Of a stretch of 64,000 bases of DNA, positions 43,281 through 52,270 are shown piece after piece. The stretch lies in contig CALRIT020000001.1 in assembly GCA_943361925.1 (NCBI GenBank), positions 310,001-374,000 on the forward strand, read 5' to 3'. Within the stretch, counting starts at the first letter, position 1. Every line of letters begins with the position of its first letter. The notes beneath the pieces are model-generated. The model worked only from the letters and a program-made list of their open reading frames with translations, had not been told where the DNA came from and searched no databases. The stretch comes from CAISCU01 sp943361925. Its GTDB lineage: Bacteria; Bacteroidota; Bacteroidia; UKL13-3. The translations under genes were made by a program, and so were the position numbers.

Positions 43281-44210
43281 ATGAATCATTCTCAACTTAT
43301 AAGAAAAAAGGCAATGGAACTGGGCTTTACAGCTGTTGGTTTCAGCAAAGCCGATTTTCTTGAGGATGAAGCCAAACATCTTGAAAACTGGCTAAATTCA
43401 AATAAAAACGGCAAAATGTCTTATATGGAAAATCATTTCGATATGAGACTTAATCCAACTTTATTGGTTCCCGGAGCAAAATCTGTTATCAGTTTTTTAT
43501 ACAATTATTTCCCGTCAGAAATTCAACCAAATACTGAGTTGAAAATTTCTAAATATGCTTATGGTGAAGATTATCATTTTGTAATAAAAGATAAACTCAA
43601 AGAATTACTAAGCTTTATTCAATCAGAAATTGGAGATGTAAATGGACGTGCCTTTGTTGATTCTGCGCCGGTTTTAGAAAAGGCCTGGGCAAAAAAAAGT
43701 GGACTAGGCTGGATTGGCAAAAACTCAAACCTGATTTCAAAATCAAAAGGCAGTTACTTTTTTTTAAGTGAACTGATTATCGACTTAGAATTAGAATATG
43801 ATTCAGCTAAAACTGATCATTGTGGCTCTTGCACAGCTTGCATAGATGCTTGTCCTACTAAGGCAATTACTCCTTATTCTGTTGATGGTAGTAAATGTAT
43901 CTCCTATTTTACAATTGAACTTAGAGACGAAATTCCTTTAGAAATGAAAGGTAAATTCGAAAACTGGATGTTTGGTTGTGATATTTGTATGGATGTTTGT
44001 CCTTGGAATAGATTTTCAAAGCCAAATCAAGAAGAAAGATTTCAAATGAATTCTATTATAAAAGACTATACTGAAAACGATTGGAAGGAAATTACTGAAG
44101 ATGTATTTGTTAAATACTTTAAAGATTCTCCTTTAAAAAGAAGTAAATACAACGGAATCAAAAGAAATATTGACTTCATTTTGAGTTTGAATCCTGAAAA
44201 TAAAAATTAG
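43281..44210 (+). CDS. queG: epoxyqueuosine reductase
   Basis: A 309-residue enzyme for the last step of queuosine synthesis in tRNA. The two ferredoxin-like clusters are CGSCTACIDACPTKAI and CDICMDVCPWN; the cobalamin-binding region includes KSGLGWIGKNSNLISKSKGS. It reduces epoxyqueuosine at position 34 of tRNA with electrons passed through its Fe-S clusters. The start at 43281 (MNHSQLIRKKA) gives the family length and removes a 19-residue lead that would come from the terminator. It is followed after one base by a secreted protein gene. Confidence 0.95.
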   Translation: MNHSQLIRKKAMELGFTAVGFSKADFLEDEAKHLENWLNSNKNGKMSYMENHFDMRLNPTLLVPGAKSVISFLYNYFPSEIQPNTELKISKYAYGEDYHFVIKDKLKELLSFIQSEIGDVNGRAFVDSAPVLEKAWAKKSGLGWIGKNSNLISKSKGSYFFLSELIIDLELEYDSAKTDHCGSCTACIDACPTKAITPYSVDGSKCISYFTIELRDEIPLEMKGKFENWMFGCDICMDVCPWNRFSKPNQEERFQMNSIIKDYTENDWKEITEDVFVKYFKDSPLKRSKYNGIKRNIDFILSLNPENKN

Positions 44211-44211
44211 C

Positions 44212-45423
44212 ATGAAAAAAATAATTTTACTCTTTGTTTTATTAATCTCTATAAAGGCTGGATTTTCTCAGGCTAAAACGCATTTCGGAATGTTTGGAAA
44301 CTTAAACTTTTCAATGGTTTCAGGTAAACCAACAGATGCTGTTTCAAGAGGTTTATATAGCATTGGCGCTTTTTATCAAACTCCTTTTACTCCCTATCAT
44401 ACAAATAAATTCTTTAATAGCCAGGATTTTACTGTTGAATTAAGTATGAACTATATCGGTTTCAGAGATAAACAAACCGATTTTAGATACAATAACTATT
44501 ATGTAGATCCTGCTTTTTATGTGAATTATATTCCAGATAGAATGTCGGATGATTTAAGATTTATGATTGGTTTAAGACCTTCCTATTTACTTTATCAAAA
44601 CAATGAAAGAATGAATTTTGGTAGTTATGAAATAGTTAGAAATGAAACTAGAAATCTTTATAAAGCCGGTGATTTAGATTTTGGTTTAACGGGTGGAATC
44701 AGTCTTTCTATGGGAAATGTAGCCAGAATTGAAGTAAAATACACACATAGCCTCACTAATAAAATTAATGATAATGCTGTAAAAGGTCGCCCTTCTATTC
44801 TTGAATTCGGTTTAAAACTTAGTGCTGTTGATATTAAAAACACACTGATGAAAAAGGATAAGGAGATAACATCAGAATTACAAAAATTATCAAAAGGTAC
44901 CATGTTAGTAATGCTTGAAACACCTAATGAAAAAGTTATTGAAAAACTAAAATCTAAAAACCGTTTGGCTGATATAAACTATTTAATTGAGCACCAAAAA
45001 ATGACAAATTGGATGGTTATCTCTCAATTCAATAAACACTTTGATTTCTGTAATATCATTTACTTTTATGACTCAAATGCAAATGATATTTCTAAAAGAA
45101 ATTTCAGTAAAAAGCTTTTTGATGCAAGCCTTATGCCTATTGCTAATGGCTTTGATACAAGCAATTATTTTATTGCTGCTTTTTGTGAAGATGTTTCAAA
45201 TATTACCAACAAAATTGATTACGGACTTTACTTCTATGATGCCAATTTTATTCAATTTAGAAAGCCTTATAATGTGAGTGCAAATAGCATGAATATTTTT
45301 GCCAATGGAGATCCGATGAGTTATTTTAAGCGATTGAAAGTAACGTATAACCAAAACGATTTTGCTAGAATAATTAAAAGGTCAAGTATGAGATTAAAAA
45401 AATACAGCCTGCCAAGTAATTAA
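44212..45423 (+). CDS. secreted protein with barrel-like N-terminal half
   Basis: A 403-residue protein with a signal peptide (IILLFVLLISIKAGFSQ). Residues 20-210 alternate like an outer-membrane barrel (FGMFGNLNFSMVSGK, FTVELSMNYIGF, FMIGLRPSYLLY, LDFGLTGGISLSMG, ARIEVKYTHSL). Residues 220-400 are a soluble alpha/beta part with no known motif (TMLVMLETPNEKVIEKL ... DFCNIIYFYDSNAND). I do not recognise the combined architecture. It starts one base after queG, so they are probably co-transcribed, though a functional link is not obvious. Confidence 0.55.
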   Translation: MKKIILLFVLLISIKAGFSQAKTHFGMFGNLNFSMVSGKPTDAVSRGLYSIGAFYQTPFTPYHTNKFFNSQDFTVELSMNYIGFRDKQTDFRYNNYYVDPAFYVNYIPDRMSDDLRFMIGLRPSYLLYQNNERMNFGSYEIVRNETRNLYKAGDLDFGLTGGISLSMGNVARIEVKYTHSLTNKINDNAVKGRPSILEFGLKLSAVDIKNTLMKKDKEITSELQKLSKGTMLVMLETPNEKVIEKLKSKNRLADINYLIEHQKMTNWMVISQFNKHFDFCNIIYFYDSNANDISKRNFSKKLFDASLMPIANGFDTSNYFIAAFCEDVSNITNKIDYGLYFYDANFIQFRKPYNVSANSMNIFANGDPMSYFKRLKVTYNQNDFARIIKRSSMRLKKYSLPSN

Positions 45424-45493
45424 AATTTAATTGAGTTGAAATAATTAAGTTAATTATTTACTACTTAAGTCTGCCATTTAATTTAAAAATCCT

Positions 45494-46267
45494 ATGAAAC
45501 ACCCGATTAAAACAATAATAGCCCTCTTTTTTGTAATTGCAGTTGGCTTTCAGTCTTGCAAAAAAGAACTTAAATCAATCAACTCTAAATCTGACCAAGT
45601 TGATATATCTGGATGCAAAGTAACCCGACATTATAATGAAGTAAGTGGTGAAAAATATATTTATGATTCAATCGGGAGAATTTTAACAATCGAAGTAAGT
45701 TTTGAAGGTGAAATTTATGGAGCAACTAATTATTCATATGAGCCAGGTAAAGTAAAATACGTAATTTCTTATAGTCATGAAAAAGGGGAACATATTTTGG
45801 ACTCAACAGGAAAAGTTATAAAAAGTACTATTTTATATTACAAATGGGATGATACTATAAATGTTAAATACTATGAAAATTTATATTATAAATATAATTC
45901 AAATGGTAATTTGATTGAAAAAGAGTGGGTTGTTTTTGGGCGAGGAGATTCAATAGTTAGAACTTCTTCAGTCCAATATTTGTGGGAAAATGGAAATATG
46001 ATAAGCACAATATTTAAAATTCCAGGTGCTGACCCATCTATAACAATTTTTGATTATTATACTGATAAGGAAAATTTTTGGGCAGCTACTAAAAGTGCTG
46101 TAGAATTTACAGGGGTTCAGTCGAAAAATCTTTTTAAGTCAAATACTAATGTACAAACTGGCGTTGTTAATCCTACCTATTTTTACCAATTCTCTTCTAA
46201 TGGTATGCCTCTTGTTATGGATTATGGATTTCGAATAATGAACTTAGAATTCGATTGTAATAAATAA
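45494..46267 (+). CDS. lipoprotein of the three-member family (copy 2)
   Basis: A 257-residue lipoprotein (FVIAVGFQSCKKEL, lipid Cys22). It shares with copy 3 the sequence ISGCKVTRHYNE against LTGCKVTRFYEG, and FDYYTDKEN with a following FTGVQSKNLFKS against FTGIQSKNLPKS, so the two are close paralogs. The body has the same Y-rich strand repeats (YKYNSNGNLIEKEW). It is convergent with copy 3. Function unknown; surface lipoproteins of this kind are common in Bacteroidota. Confidence 0.7.
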   Translation: MKHPIKTIIALFFVIAVGFQSCKKELKSINSKSDQVDISGCKVTRHYNEVSGEKYIYDSIGRILTIEVSFEGEIYGATNYSYEPGKVKYVISYSHEKGEHILDSTGKVIKSTILYYKWDDTINVKYYENLYYKYNSNGNLIEKEWVVFGRGDSIVRTSSVQYLWENGNMISTIFKIPGADPSITIFDYYTDKENFWAATKSAVEFTGVQSKNLFKSNTNVQTGVVNPTYFYQFSSNGMPLVMDYGFRIMNLEFDCNK

Positions 46268-46310
46268 ACCCAAGAGCTTGAAATGTTTTATTACTAGCTC
46301 TTGGGTTTTT
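46267..46310 (+). terminator. terminator of lipoprotein copy 2
   Basis: AACCCAAGAGCT pairs with AGCTCTTGGGTT over a 17-base loop, followed by T-rich sequence. It begins at the last base of the stop codon. Confidence 0.85.
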
Positions 46311-46410
46311 ATTATTATTTAAATAAAAAATTAGGATAAAAAATTTCGATTTTTTATTCAGCTAATTTTAATTTTTGAGACAGCCTCTTTTCTATTGAGT
46401 TATTTTTTGT

Positions 46411-47187
46411 TTAAGGACAAGTCATTTCAAGATTAATTTCATCCTTATTTCCATCTTCTTCATAAATAAGTTTGGTTGGTTTTCCTGATGAATTAAACTC
46501 ATATGTAAAGTTTACTATTGTCAATCCTGTTTCTCCATCCTTTTGTGATTTGGGTAAATTTTTAGATTGAATGCCAGTAAAATCTATTGCAGCATCAGTA
46601 CCTCCTAAAGCATTTGATTTATCAGTATAATATTCATAGTCGATAATATTAGTGGTATTGATACTACTCACTTCAATTTCTTTCGTCAGGTTTCCATTAT
46701 TCCATGTATAGGTAGTTAGGTAGTTTGTTTTTCCTGCCGAACTATTATACTCATCTTGCTTTTCAATTAAGTTTCCAGCCGAGTTGTATTTATAGGTAGT
46801 CATTACTCCACTTGTTGCCGTAGTTGGATCTTGTGCCTGATAATAAATAATTATACTTGATGTTACCCTACCACTTGAATTTAGAACATACTCGCCCTTT
46901 TCTCTTCCACTTGTATTTGAATACCTTGCCATACCAGTTTCATAAGTATAAGTATTGGTATTCATTAATTCACCCGATTGATATTCTTCAATTTTAGCAA
47001 TTGTACCATTTGAATTATAAGTAATTCTGGTATCACCATCTCCTTCGTAAAATCTGGTTACTTTACATCCTGTTAAATCTGGATAACCGATTGTGTCAGT
47101 TGATTTTGTTTCTTCTTTTTTACAAGACTGAAAACTCAGTCCAAACAGCAGAAATAGGGCAAAAGATTTAATTAATTTATTTTTCAT
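46411..47187 (-). CDS. lipoprotein of the three-member family (copy 3)
   Basis: A 258-residue lipoprotein from MKNKLIKSFALFLL, with lipid Cys21 in FQSCKKE. The start at 47187 is chosen because the longest frame would begin inside the dnaN terminator. It resembles copy 2 along its whole length and copy 1 more distantly. The mature part has repeated strands (TRITYNSNGTIAKIE, TTYKYNSAGNLIEKQ, TYEFNSSGKPTKLIYE). It faces copy 2 and is downstream of dnaN on the same strand, separated by a terminator, so it has its own promoter. Confidence 0.7.
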   Translation of the reverse strand: MKNKLIKSFALFLLFGLSFQSCKKEETKSTDTIGYPDLTGCKVTRFYEGDGDTRITYNSNGTIAKIEEYQSGELMNTNTYTYETGMARYSNTSGREKGEYVLNSSGRVTSSIIIYYQAQDPTTATSGVMTTYKYNSAGNLIEKQDEYNSSAGKTNYLTTYTWNNGNLTKEIEVSSINTTNIIDYEYYTDKSNALGGTDAAIDFTGIQSKNLPKSQKDGETGLTIVNFTYEFNSSGKPTKLIYEEDGNKDEINLEMTCP

Positions 47188-47203
47188 ATTTAAAAATTTG
47201 GGC

Positions 47204-47230
47204 AAAAAAAATCCCTCGTAAAGAGGGATT
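47204..47230 (-). terminator. terminator of dnaN
   Basis: AATCCCTC/GAGGGATT with a 5-base loop and a T run on the reverse strand, 13 bases after the dnaN stop. Confidence 0.9.
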
Positions 47231-47243
47231 ATATAAATTACAT

Positions 47244-48365
47244 TTAGTAGTTGTTTAGCATCATTGGCATAATCAACATCAGCATTTCTTCTCCTGGCTC
47301 TTGTACCGATGGAACAATAACGCCGGCTCTGTTTGGTTGTGACATTTCTAATGTGACTTGCATGGCATCCATTGAATTCAACATTTCTAAAAAGTATTTA
47401 GAGTTGAAACCAATTTCCATATCCTCACCTTCGTATGCACATGTTAATTTTTCCTGTGCCTCATTTTCGAAATCAATATCTTCAGCACTGATAGTTAAAT
47501 CACTGCCTGCAATTTTCATTCTTATTTGATGAGTTGTTTTATTTGATGTAATCGAAACACGTTTTACAGACATCAATAACTCAGCTCTGTCAATCGTTAA
47601 TTTGTTTGGATTTTCAGTTGGAATAACTGCTTTGTAATCAGGATATTTTTCGTCGATTAAACGACAAATCAAACTTACTTCACCAAATTGGAAAAATGCA
47701 TTTGAACGATTGAAGCTGATATTAACTTCAGTATCATCTGTAGGCAATGCTGATTTTAATAAACTCAAAGCCTTTTTTGGAATGATGAAAGAATCTTCAA
47801 CACCCGGTTTGATATCACTTCTTGAAATTCTAACCAATCTATTCGCATCTGTAGCAACAAAAGTGATGCTATTAGCAAATAATTGAACATAAACACCGGT
47901 AAGATTTAAACGTAATTCATCATTACTACTAGCAAAAACAGACTTTACAATACCTTTATGAAGAACTTTTCCAGGAATTTTGAAAGTATTAACTTCTTCC
48001 AATTCTGGTGATTTAGGAAACTCTTCACCTTTTTGAGCTGTTAATTTAAATCTACCTGATTCATACTTAATTTCAACAAAACCCTTTTCAATATTAATTG
48101 AAAAAGCCAATGGTTGATCTGGCAATGATTTTAACAACTCCATGGTTGTTTTTGAAGGAATTGCAATAGAAACATCCTCTTTAGAATCAACTTTGATGCT
48201 TGTGCTCATTGTTGTTTCTAAATCTGTTGATGAAATATGTAATACACCATCCTTAATATCAAACAAAAAATTGTTCAAAATAGGAATAATCGGCTTTGCT
48301 ACTACCACTCCATCGATGTAAGACAAATGTCTCAACAATACACTACTATTAACTATAAATTTCAT
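47244..48365 (-). CDS. dnaN: DNA polymerase III beta subunit (sliding clamp)
   Basis: A 373-residue clamp. It begins MKFIVNSSVLLRHLSYIDGVV, has three similar domains of about 120 residues, and ends in the clamp-typical MLIMPMMLNNY. Conserved pieces include RFKLTAQKGEEFP in domain 1 and FVATDANRLVRISR and DEKYPDYKAVIP in domain 2. The ring encircles DNA and holds polymerase III and other partners. It is not next to dnaA or an origin here. It has its own terminator, and the 344 bases upstream hold its promoter and that of chrA. Confidence 0.97.
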   Translation of the reverse strand: MKFIVNSSVLLRHLSYIDGVVVAKPIIPILNNFLFDIKDGVLHISSTDLETTMSTSIKVDSKEDVSIAIPSKTTMELLKSLPDQPLAFSINIEKGFVEIKYESGRFKLTAQKGEEFPKSPELEEVNTFKIPGKVLHKGIVKSVFASSNDELRLNLTGVYVQLFANSITFVATDANRLVRISRSDIKPGVEDSFIIPKKALSLLKSALPTDDTEVNISFNRSNAFFQFGEVSLICRLIDEKYPDYKAVIPTENPNKLTIDRAELLMSVKRVSITSNKTTHQIRMKIAGSDLTISAEDIDFENEAQEKLTCAYEGEDMEIGFNSKYFLEMLNSMDAMQVTLEMSQPNRAGVIVPSVQEPGEEMLMLIMPMMLNNY

Positions 48366-48709
48366 ATCTCTTATGTTCTATTTATAAAGCTCGATAAGCC
48401 TGCAATCTAATGAAGTATCGCTGCTTATTCAAAGATTATATCTCCAAAAACAAAAATACATGGCCCTATTGGTGACTCCAACACCAAGTTATTCACAATT
48501 TTGGCCGTATTAAGCTGATTGCTGATTTAATTCAACACTTACAGCTGATTACAGTATTTTAAATCCTTATATTAATTTTTTGTATTTTAATCTTCGAACG
48601 AAATTAAAATTTAAACATGAAGTTTTTAAGGAATTCCCTAAATTTTGTAAGTTTCGTTTCTGCTTAAAAAATTAGCTTTTAATTCGAACTAAAACAATAA
48701 ATTCGCCTT
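48366..48709. other. divergent intergenic region between dnaN and chrA
   Basis: No gene was found in these 344 bases. It must hold two divergent promoters, though no clear TTTG-N20-TANNTTTG pair is seen. A single DnaA-box variant TTATTCACA is at 48489-48497, and AGCTGATT occurs twice 31 bases apart (48512 and 48543). The box could serve regulation of dnaN by DnaA, but one box is weak evidence. Confidence 0.4.
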
Positions 48710-49897
48710 ATGACGGGGAAGCAGTTTAAGCATTTCAGACAAATCATTTTCCTTCTGGATATCTTGAAGTTAGCTTTAACTGCTTTTGGCGGACCACAGA
48801 TTCATTTTACTCAATTTAGAAAACTTCTGGTTCAGAAAAAAAACTACCTCACAGAAGATGAATTGATTGAATTGAACTCATTGTGCAATATTCTACCCGG
48901 GCCTACTTCTACTCAAACGATTACAGCAATTGGATTTAAAATAGGTGGTCCAAAATTGGCTTTTTTAACCCTGGCTGTTTGGATTACTCCTGCTTGTTTA
49001 TTGATGACAGCTTTCGCATTGTTAATCTCAAATTTCCCGGGAACCTTACAATTAAGCTTTTTGAAGTACTTACAACCAATGGCTTCCGGCTTCATAATTT
49101 TTGCTGCCTATAAATTCACCCAGCTTTTTATTAACAAACCTTATCATTGGGTATTACTAATTTTCTCTACCTATTTAGGCATTATAATGGAAACTCCATT
49201 TATTTTTCCATTGATATTATTAGCAGGTGGACTAGTAAGTAGTTTTATCAATTCTAGAGGCAAAATCGAAAAAGTAAACCCTATTCAAAATATAAACTGG
49301 AGTAATTTGGTTCTGTTTTTTGGGATATTTTTATTAGCTGCCGGATTGGGAATTTTAACCCAGGCAAAACCAATTCGACTTTTTGAAAATACATTCAGGT
49401 ATGGTAGTTTGGTTTTTGGTGGTGGACATGTGTTAATCCCCATGATGTACAATCAATTCGTTGATTACAAACATTATATTGAAGCAAGTCAATTTTTGGC
49501 CGGTGTAGGAATTCTTCAGGCAGTTCCAGGGCCTGTATTTAGTTTTTCAGCATTTGCAGGTGCTATGGCAATGCTGGATTCTGGTTTCAGCGGTCAGATT
49601 TTAGGCGCTGTTATTGGAAGTGTTGGTATATTTTTACCTGGAATTTTACTGATATTTTTCGTTTATCCTATTTGGAATCAGTTAAAAGATTATAGTCCTG
49701 TTAAAAACGCGATTGAAGGAATTAGTGCAGTTTCTGCCGGATTGGTAATTACTTCAGCTTATTTACTTTTTCTTCCTGTACAAATCAATGAAAACAATAT
49801 GCTTGTTTTACTTTCAACATTATTTTTATTGCTGAGTACAAAGGTTCCTAGCCCGGTAATTGTTATTGGAACTTTATTAGCCGGAGTTTTGTTATAA
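48710..49897 (+). CDS. chrA: chromate transporter, two-domain
   Basis: A 395-residue inner-membrane protein with two homologous CHR halves. The first half has TAFGGPQIHFTQFRK and the motif NILPGPTSTQ; the second has VFGGGHVLIPMMYNQF and AVPGPVFSFSAFAG. These FGGP/FGGGH and PGP signatures define long ChrA proteins, which expel chromate in exchange or with protons. In this lineage it could also move sulfate or another oxyanion. It is divergent from dnaN. No chromate reductase or regulator is nearby. Confidence 0.88.
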   Translation: MTGKQFKHFRQIIFLLDILKLALTAFGGPQIHFTQFRKLLVQKKNYLTEDELIELNSLCNILPGPTSTQTITAIGFKIGGPKLAFLTLAVWITPACLLMTAFALLISNFPGTLQLSFLKYLQPMASGFIIFAAYKFTQLFINKPYHWVLLIFSTYLGIIMETPFIFPLILLAGGLVSSFINSRGKIEKVNPIQNINWSNLVLFFGIFLLAAGLGILTQAKPIRLFENTFRYGSLVFGGGHVLIPMMYNQFVDYKHYIEASQFLAGVGILQAVPGPVFSFSAFAGAMAMLDSGFSGQILGAVIGSVGIFLPGILLIFFVYPIWNQLKDYSPVKNAIEGISAVSAGLVITSAYLLFLPVQINENNMLVLLSTLFLLLSTKVPSPVIVIGTLLAGVLL

Positions 49898-49951
49898 ATT
49901 TGTTGTTACTATTTCGATTGTCATTCGTATTATGCGTAAAATATCAACTTA

Positions 49952-50599
49952 ATGCCTAAATCTTTAAAAATATTTATCCTTCTGTTTTCTTTTATTGGTT
50001 TTGCTAAACTTAATGCGCAAACTACCAAGAGCGAAAAAAAAGAGCCTGAGTTGGTTCAGTTTACCGGTTTTGTTGTAAACATTGATAGTTCAAAAACATT
50101 ACCTTATGTAACAATTAGAATTAAAGGCACAAACAAGGGCACTTATTCTGATATGCAAGGATATTTTTCATTTGTTGCAAAGAAGTCTGATGTAATCATC
50201 TTTTCATGTATTGGGTTTGAGCCAAGATATTTCAATATTCAAGAGAATTTGCCCGGTAATAAATTGAATTCGGTTATTACATTAGTTGAAGATACTTTCT
50301 TTTTACCTGAAATGGTTTATCGTCCTAATCCTACTCCGGAAGAGTTGGATTATATGTTTAGCAGAACAAAAATCCCAATGGATGAACTTACAATAGCTCA
50401 AAATAATTTAAGAAGAAAACCATCTGTTGATTTTGGAGAATTAGCAAATGATGCCTTGGCTAATTCATCATGGACATTCAATCAAACTGCTGATAGAGCT
50501 TATTATGCTGGGCAGGCACAACCTATTCCGGTTTTAGATGTTTTTGCCTGGAATCAGTTTTTAAAATCTTTGAGTAAAAGTAAAAAGAAGAAAAAGTAA
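49952..50599 (+). CDS. secreted carboxypeptidase-regulatory-like protein, short
   Basis: A 215-residue protein with a signal peptide (IFILLFSFIGFAKLNAQ). Residues 35-115 form a carboxypeptidase-like regulatory sandwich (FTGFVVNIDSSKTLPYVTIR, then GTNKGTYSDMQGYFSFVAKK). The C-terminal 100 residues include NNLRRKPSVDFGELANDA, AYYAGQAQPIPVLDVFAWNQF and a Lys-rich end (SKSKKKKK). It is a recognisable kind of conserved small secreted protein of Bacteroidota but has no assigned role. It is convergent with the FtsB-like gene. Confidence 0.65.
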   Translation: MPKSLKIFILLFSFIGFAKLNAQTTKSEKKEPELVQFTGFVVNIDSSKTLPYVTIRIKGTNKGTYSDMQGYFSFVAKKSDVIIFSCIGFEPRYFNIQENLPGNKLNSVITLVEDTFFLPEMVYRPNPTPEELDYMFSRTKIPMDELTIAQNNLRRKPSVDFGELANDALANSSWTFNQTADRAYYAGQAQPIPVLDVFAWNQFLKSLSKSKKKKK

Positions 50600-50606
50600 T
50601 CGAATA

Positions 50607-50909
50607 TTATCGTTCAGAATTTTTATCAATCATTACAAAAACATCCTCATCATCTCTTTTCATGAGGTATTTTTCTCTTGCAAATTTTTCCAGATTTTTA
50701 TCTGAACCAAAAAGCTCTTCTTTTTCTTTCCTTAATCGGGCTATTTCTTCCCTGTAGAATTGATGTTTGGCTTCAACAGCCTTTAATTCCTGTTTGTATT
50801 TGTATTGATCAAATACAGAATTTCTTTCATTCAAAAGCAATAACAAAACAAAGGCAAAACTTGCCAAAAAGTATTTGTTTCTAATAATAGGCTTAATCCT
50901 GATTTTCAT
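50607..50909 (-). CDS. septum formation initiator (FtsB/DivIC-like)
   Basis: A 100-residue bitopic membrane protein: a short basic start, one membrane helix (residues 12-27, FLASFAFVLLLLL), a coiled coil (35-70), and the C-terminal LEKFAREKYLMKRDDEDVF, the most conserved part of FtsB/DivIC proteins. It belongs to the divisome complex with FtsL and FtsQ and bridges to septal wall synthesis. It lies 39 bases downstream of eno, a neighbourhood also seen for ftsB in other bacteria, with a terminator between. Confidence 0.85.
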   Translation of the reverse strand: MKIRIKPIIRNKYFLASFAFVLLLLLNERNSVFDQYKYKQELKAVEAKHQFYREEIARLRKEKEELFGSDKNLEKFAREKYLMKRDDEDVFVMIDKNSER

Positions 50910-50915
50910 GAGTTG

Positions 50916-50943
50916 AAAAAGGCTCCGGTAAACCGGAGCCTTT
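50916..50943 (-). terminator. terminator or attenuator after eno
   Basis: AAAGGCTCCGG/CCGGAGCCTTT with a 4-base loop and T-rich tail on the reverse strand. It sits between eno and the FtsB-like gene and may reduce read-through into the latter. Confidence 0.88.
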
Positions 50944-50948
50944 AATAT

Positions 50949-52238
50949 TTAATTTGAATACTTAAATTCTTTTCCAGGGAAATAAGCTGTATGACCTAAC
51001 TCCTCTTCAATTCTTAATAACTGATTGTACTTAGCAATTCTATCAGTACGACTTGCTGAACCGGTTTTGATTTGACCACTGTTTAAAGCTACAGCTAAAT
51101 CAGCAATTGTTGTATCTTCAGTTTCACCACTTCTATGACTCATGATATTAGTATAAGCAGCTTTTGTAGCCATATTTACTGTATCAATCGTTTCAGTTAA
51201 AGAACCAATTTGATTTACTTTAACCAAGATAGAATTAGCAACGCCATCTTTAATTCCTTGTGATAAACGTTTTACATTGGTAACAAATAAATCATCACCA
51301 ACCAATTGACATTTAGATCCAATTGCTTTTGTTAATTGCGCCCATCCATTCCAATCGTCTTCAGCACAACCATCTTCAATTGAAATAATTGGATATTTAT
51401 TCACCCATTCTGTCCAATATGAAACCATATCAGCAGGACTTAATTCACGTTTATCAGATTTTTTGAAAACGTATAATCCTTTTTTCTCATCCCAAAGCTC
51501 ACTGGTAGCAGCATCCATAGCAATATAGATATCTTTTCCAGGTTTGAAACCAGCTGCTTCAATTGCAGTTAAAACTGTTTCAATTGCTTCTTCGTTAGAT
51601 TGAATATTTGGAGCGAATCCGCCTTCATCACCAACATTTGTTGAATAACCTTTTTTCTTCAAAACCGATTTCAAATGATGAAATACAGAAGTTCCCATTT
51701 GTAATGCTTCACTAAAAGTATCAGCATTTGTTGGAACAATCATGAATTCTTGAAAATCGATTGCATTATCAGCATGTGCACCACCATTTAATATGTTCAT
51801 CAATGGAATTGGTAATGTATTGGCATTAACACCTCCGATATAACGATACAATGGCATATTACATTCGATAGCAGCAGCTTTTGCAGCAGCTAATGAAACT
51901 GCTAGAATTGCATTTGCACCTAATCTACCTTTGTTTTCAGTTCCATCCAATGCAATCATTGCACGGTCGATTTGGTTTTGTTCAAACACATCATAACCGA
52001 TCAGCTTATCAGCAATTTCATCATTTACATTTTTAACGGCATTTAAAACACCTTTTCCCATGTAAACTTTTGCATCACCATCACGTAACTCAGCAGCTTC
52101 GTGAATTCCGGTTGATGCGCCTGAAGGAACAGCAGCTCTTCCTAATGCACCATCTTCAGTAATTACTTCAACTTCTACTGTAGGATTGCCCCTTGAATCC
52201 AATATCTGACGGGCGTGAATGTCAATAATTGCGCTCAT
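50949..52238 (-). CDS. eno: enolase
   Basis: A 429-residue glycolytic enzyme that converts 2-phosphoglycerate to phosphoenolpyruvate with Mg2+. Signatures are AIIDIHARQILDSRGNPTVEVEV at the start (metal-binding Ser and substrate loop SGASTGIHEA), catalytic Lys in ILVKVNQIGSLTET, and SHRSGETEDTTIADLAV near the end. Length and sequence are standard. It is transcribed with the preceding secreted-protein gene region on the same strand but probably from its own promoter. Confidence 0.98.
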   Translation of the reverse strand: MSAIIDIHARQILDSRGNPTVEVEVITEDGALGRAAVPSGASTGIHEAAELRDGDAKVYMGKGVLNAVKNVNDEIADKLIGYDVFEQNQIDRAMIALDGTENKGRLGANAILAVSLAAAKAAAIECNMPLYRYIGGVNANTLPIPLMNILNGGAHADNAIDFQEFMIVPTNADTFSEALQMGTSVFHHLKSVLKKKGYSTNVGDEGGFAPNIQSNEEAIETVLTAIEAAGFKPGKDIYIAMDAATSELWDEKKGLYVFKKSDKRELSPADMVSYWTEWVNKYPIISIEDGCAEDDWNGWAQLTKAIGSKCQLVGDDLFVTNVKRLSQGIKDGVANSILVKVNQIGSLTETIDTVNMATKAAYTNIMSHRSGETEDTTIADLAVALNSGQIKTGSASRTDRIAKYNQLLRIEEELGHTAYFPGKEFKYSN

Positions 52239-52270
52239 TTTTGTTTATTTTAAATTTCAAAAATCTATCT

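Noticed and set aside
48366..48709. Replication origin beside dnaN
   Set aside because: Only one imperfect DnaA box (TTATTCACA) is present, dnaA is absent, and there is no AT-rich unwinding element with box cluster. The perfect box at 19896 is also single.
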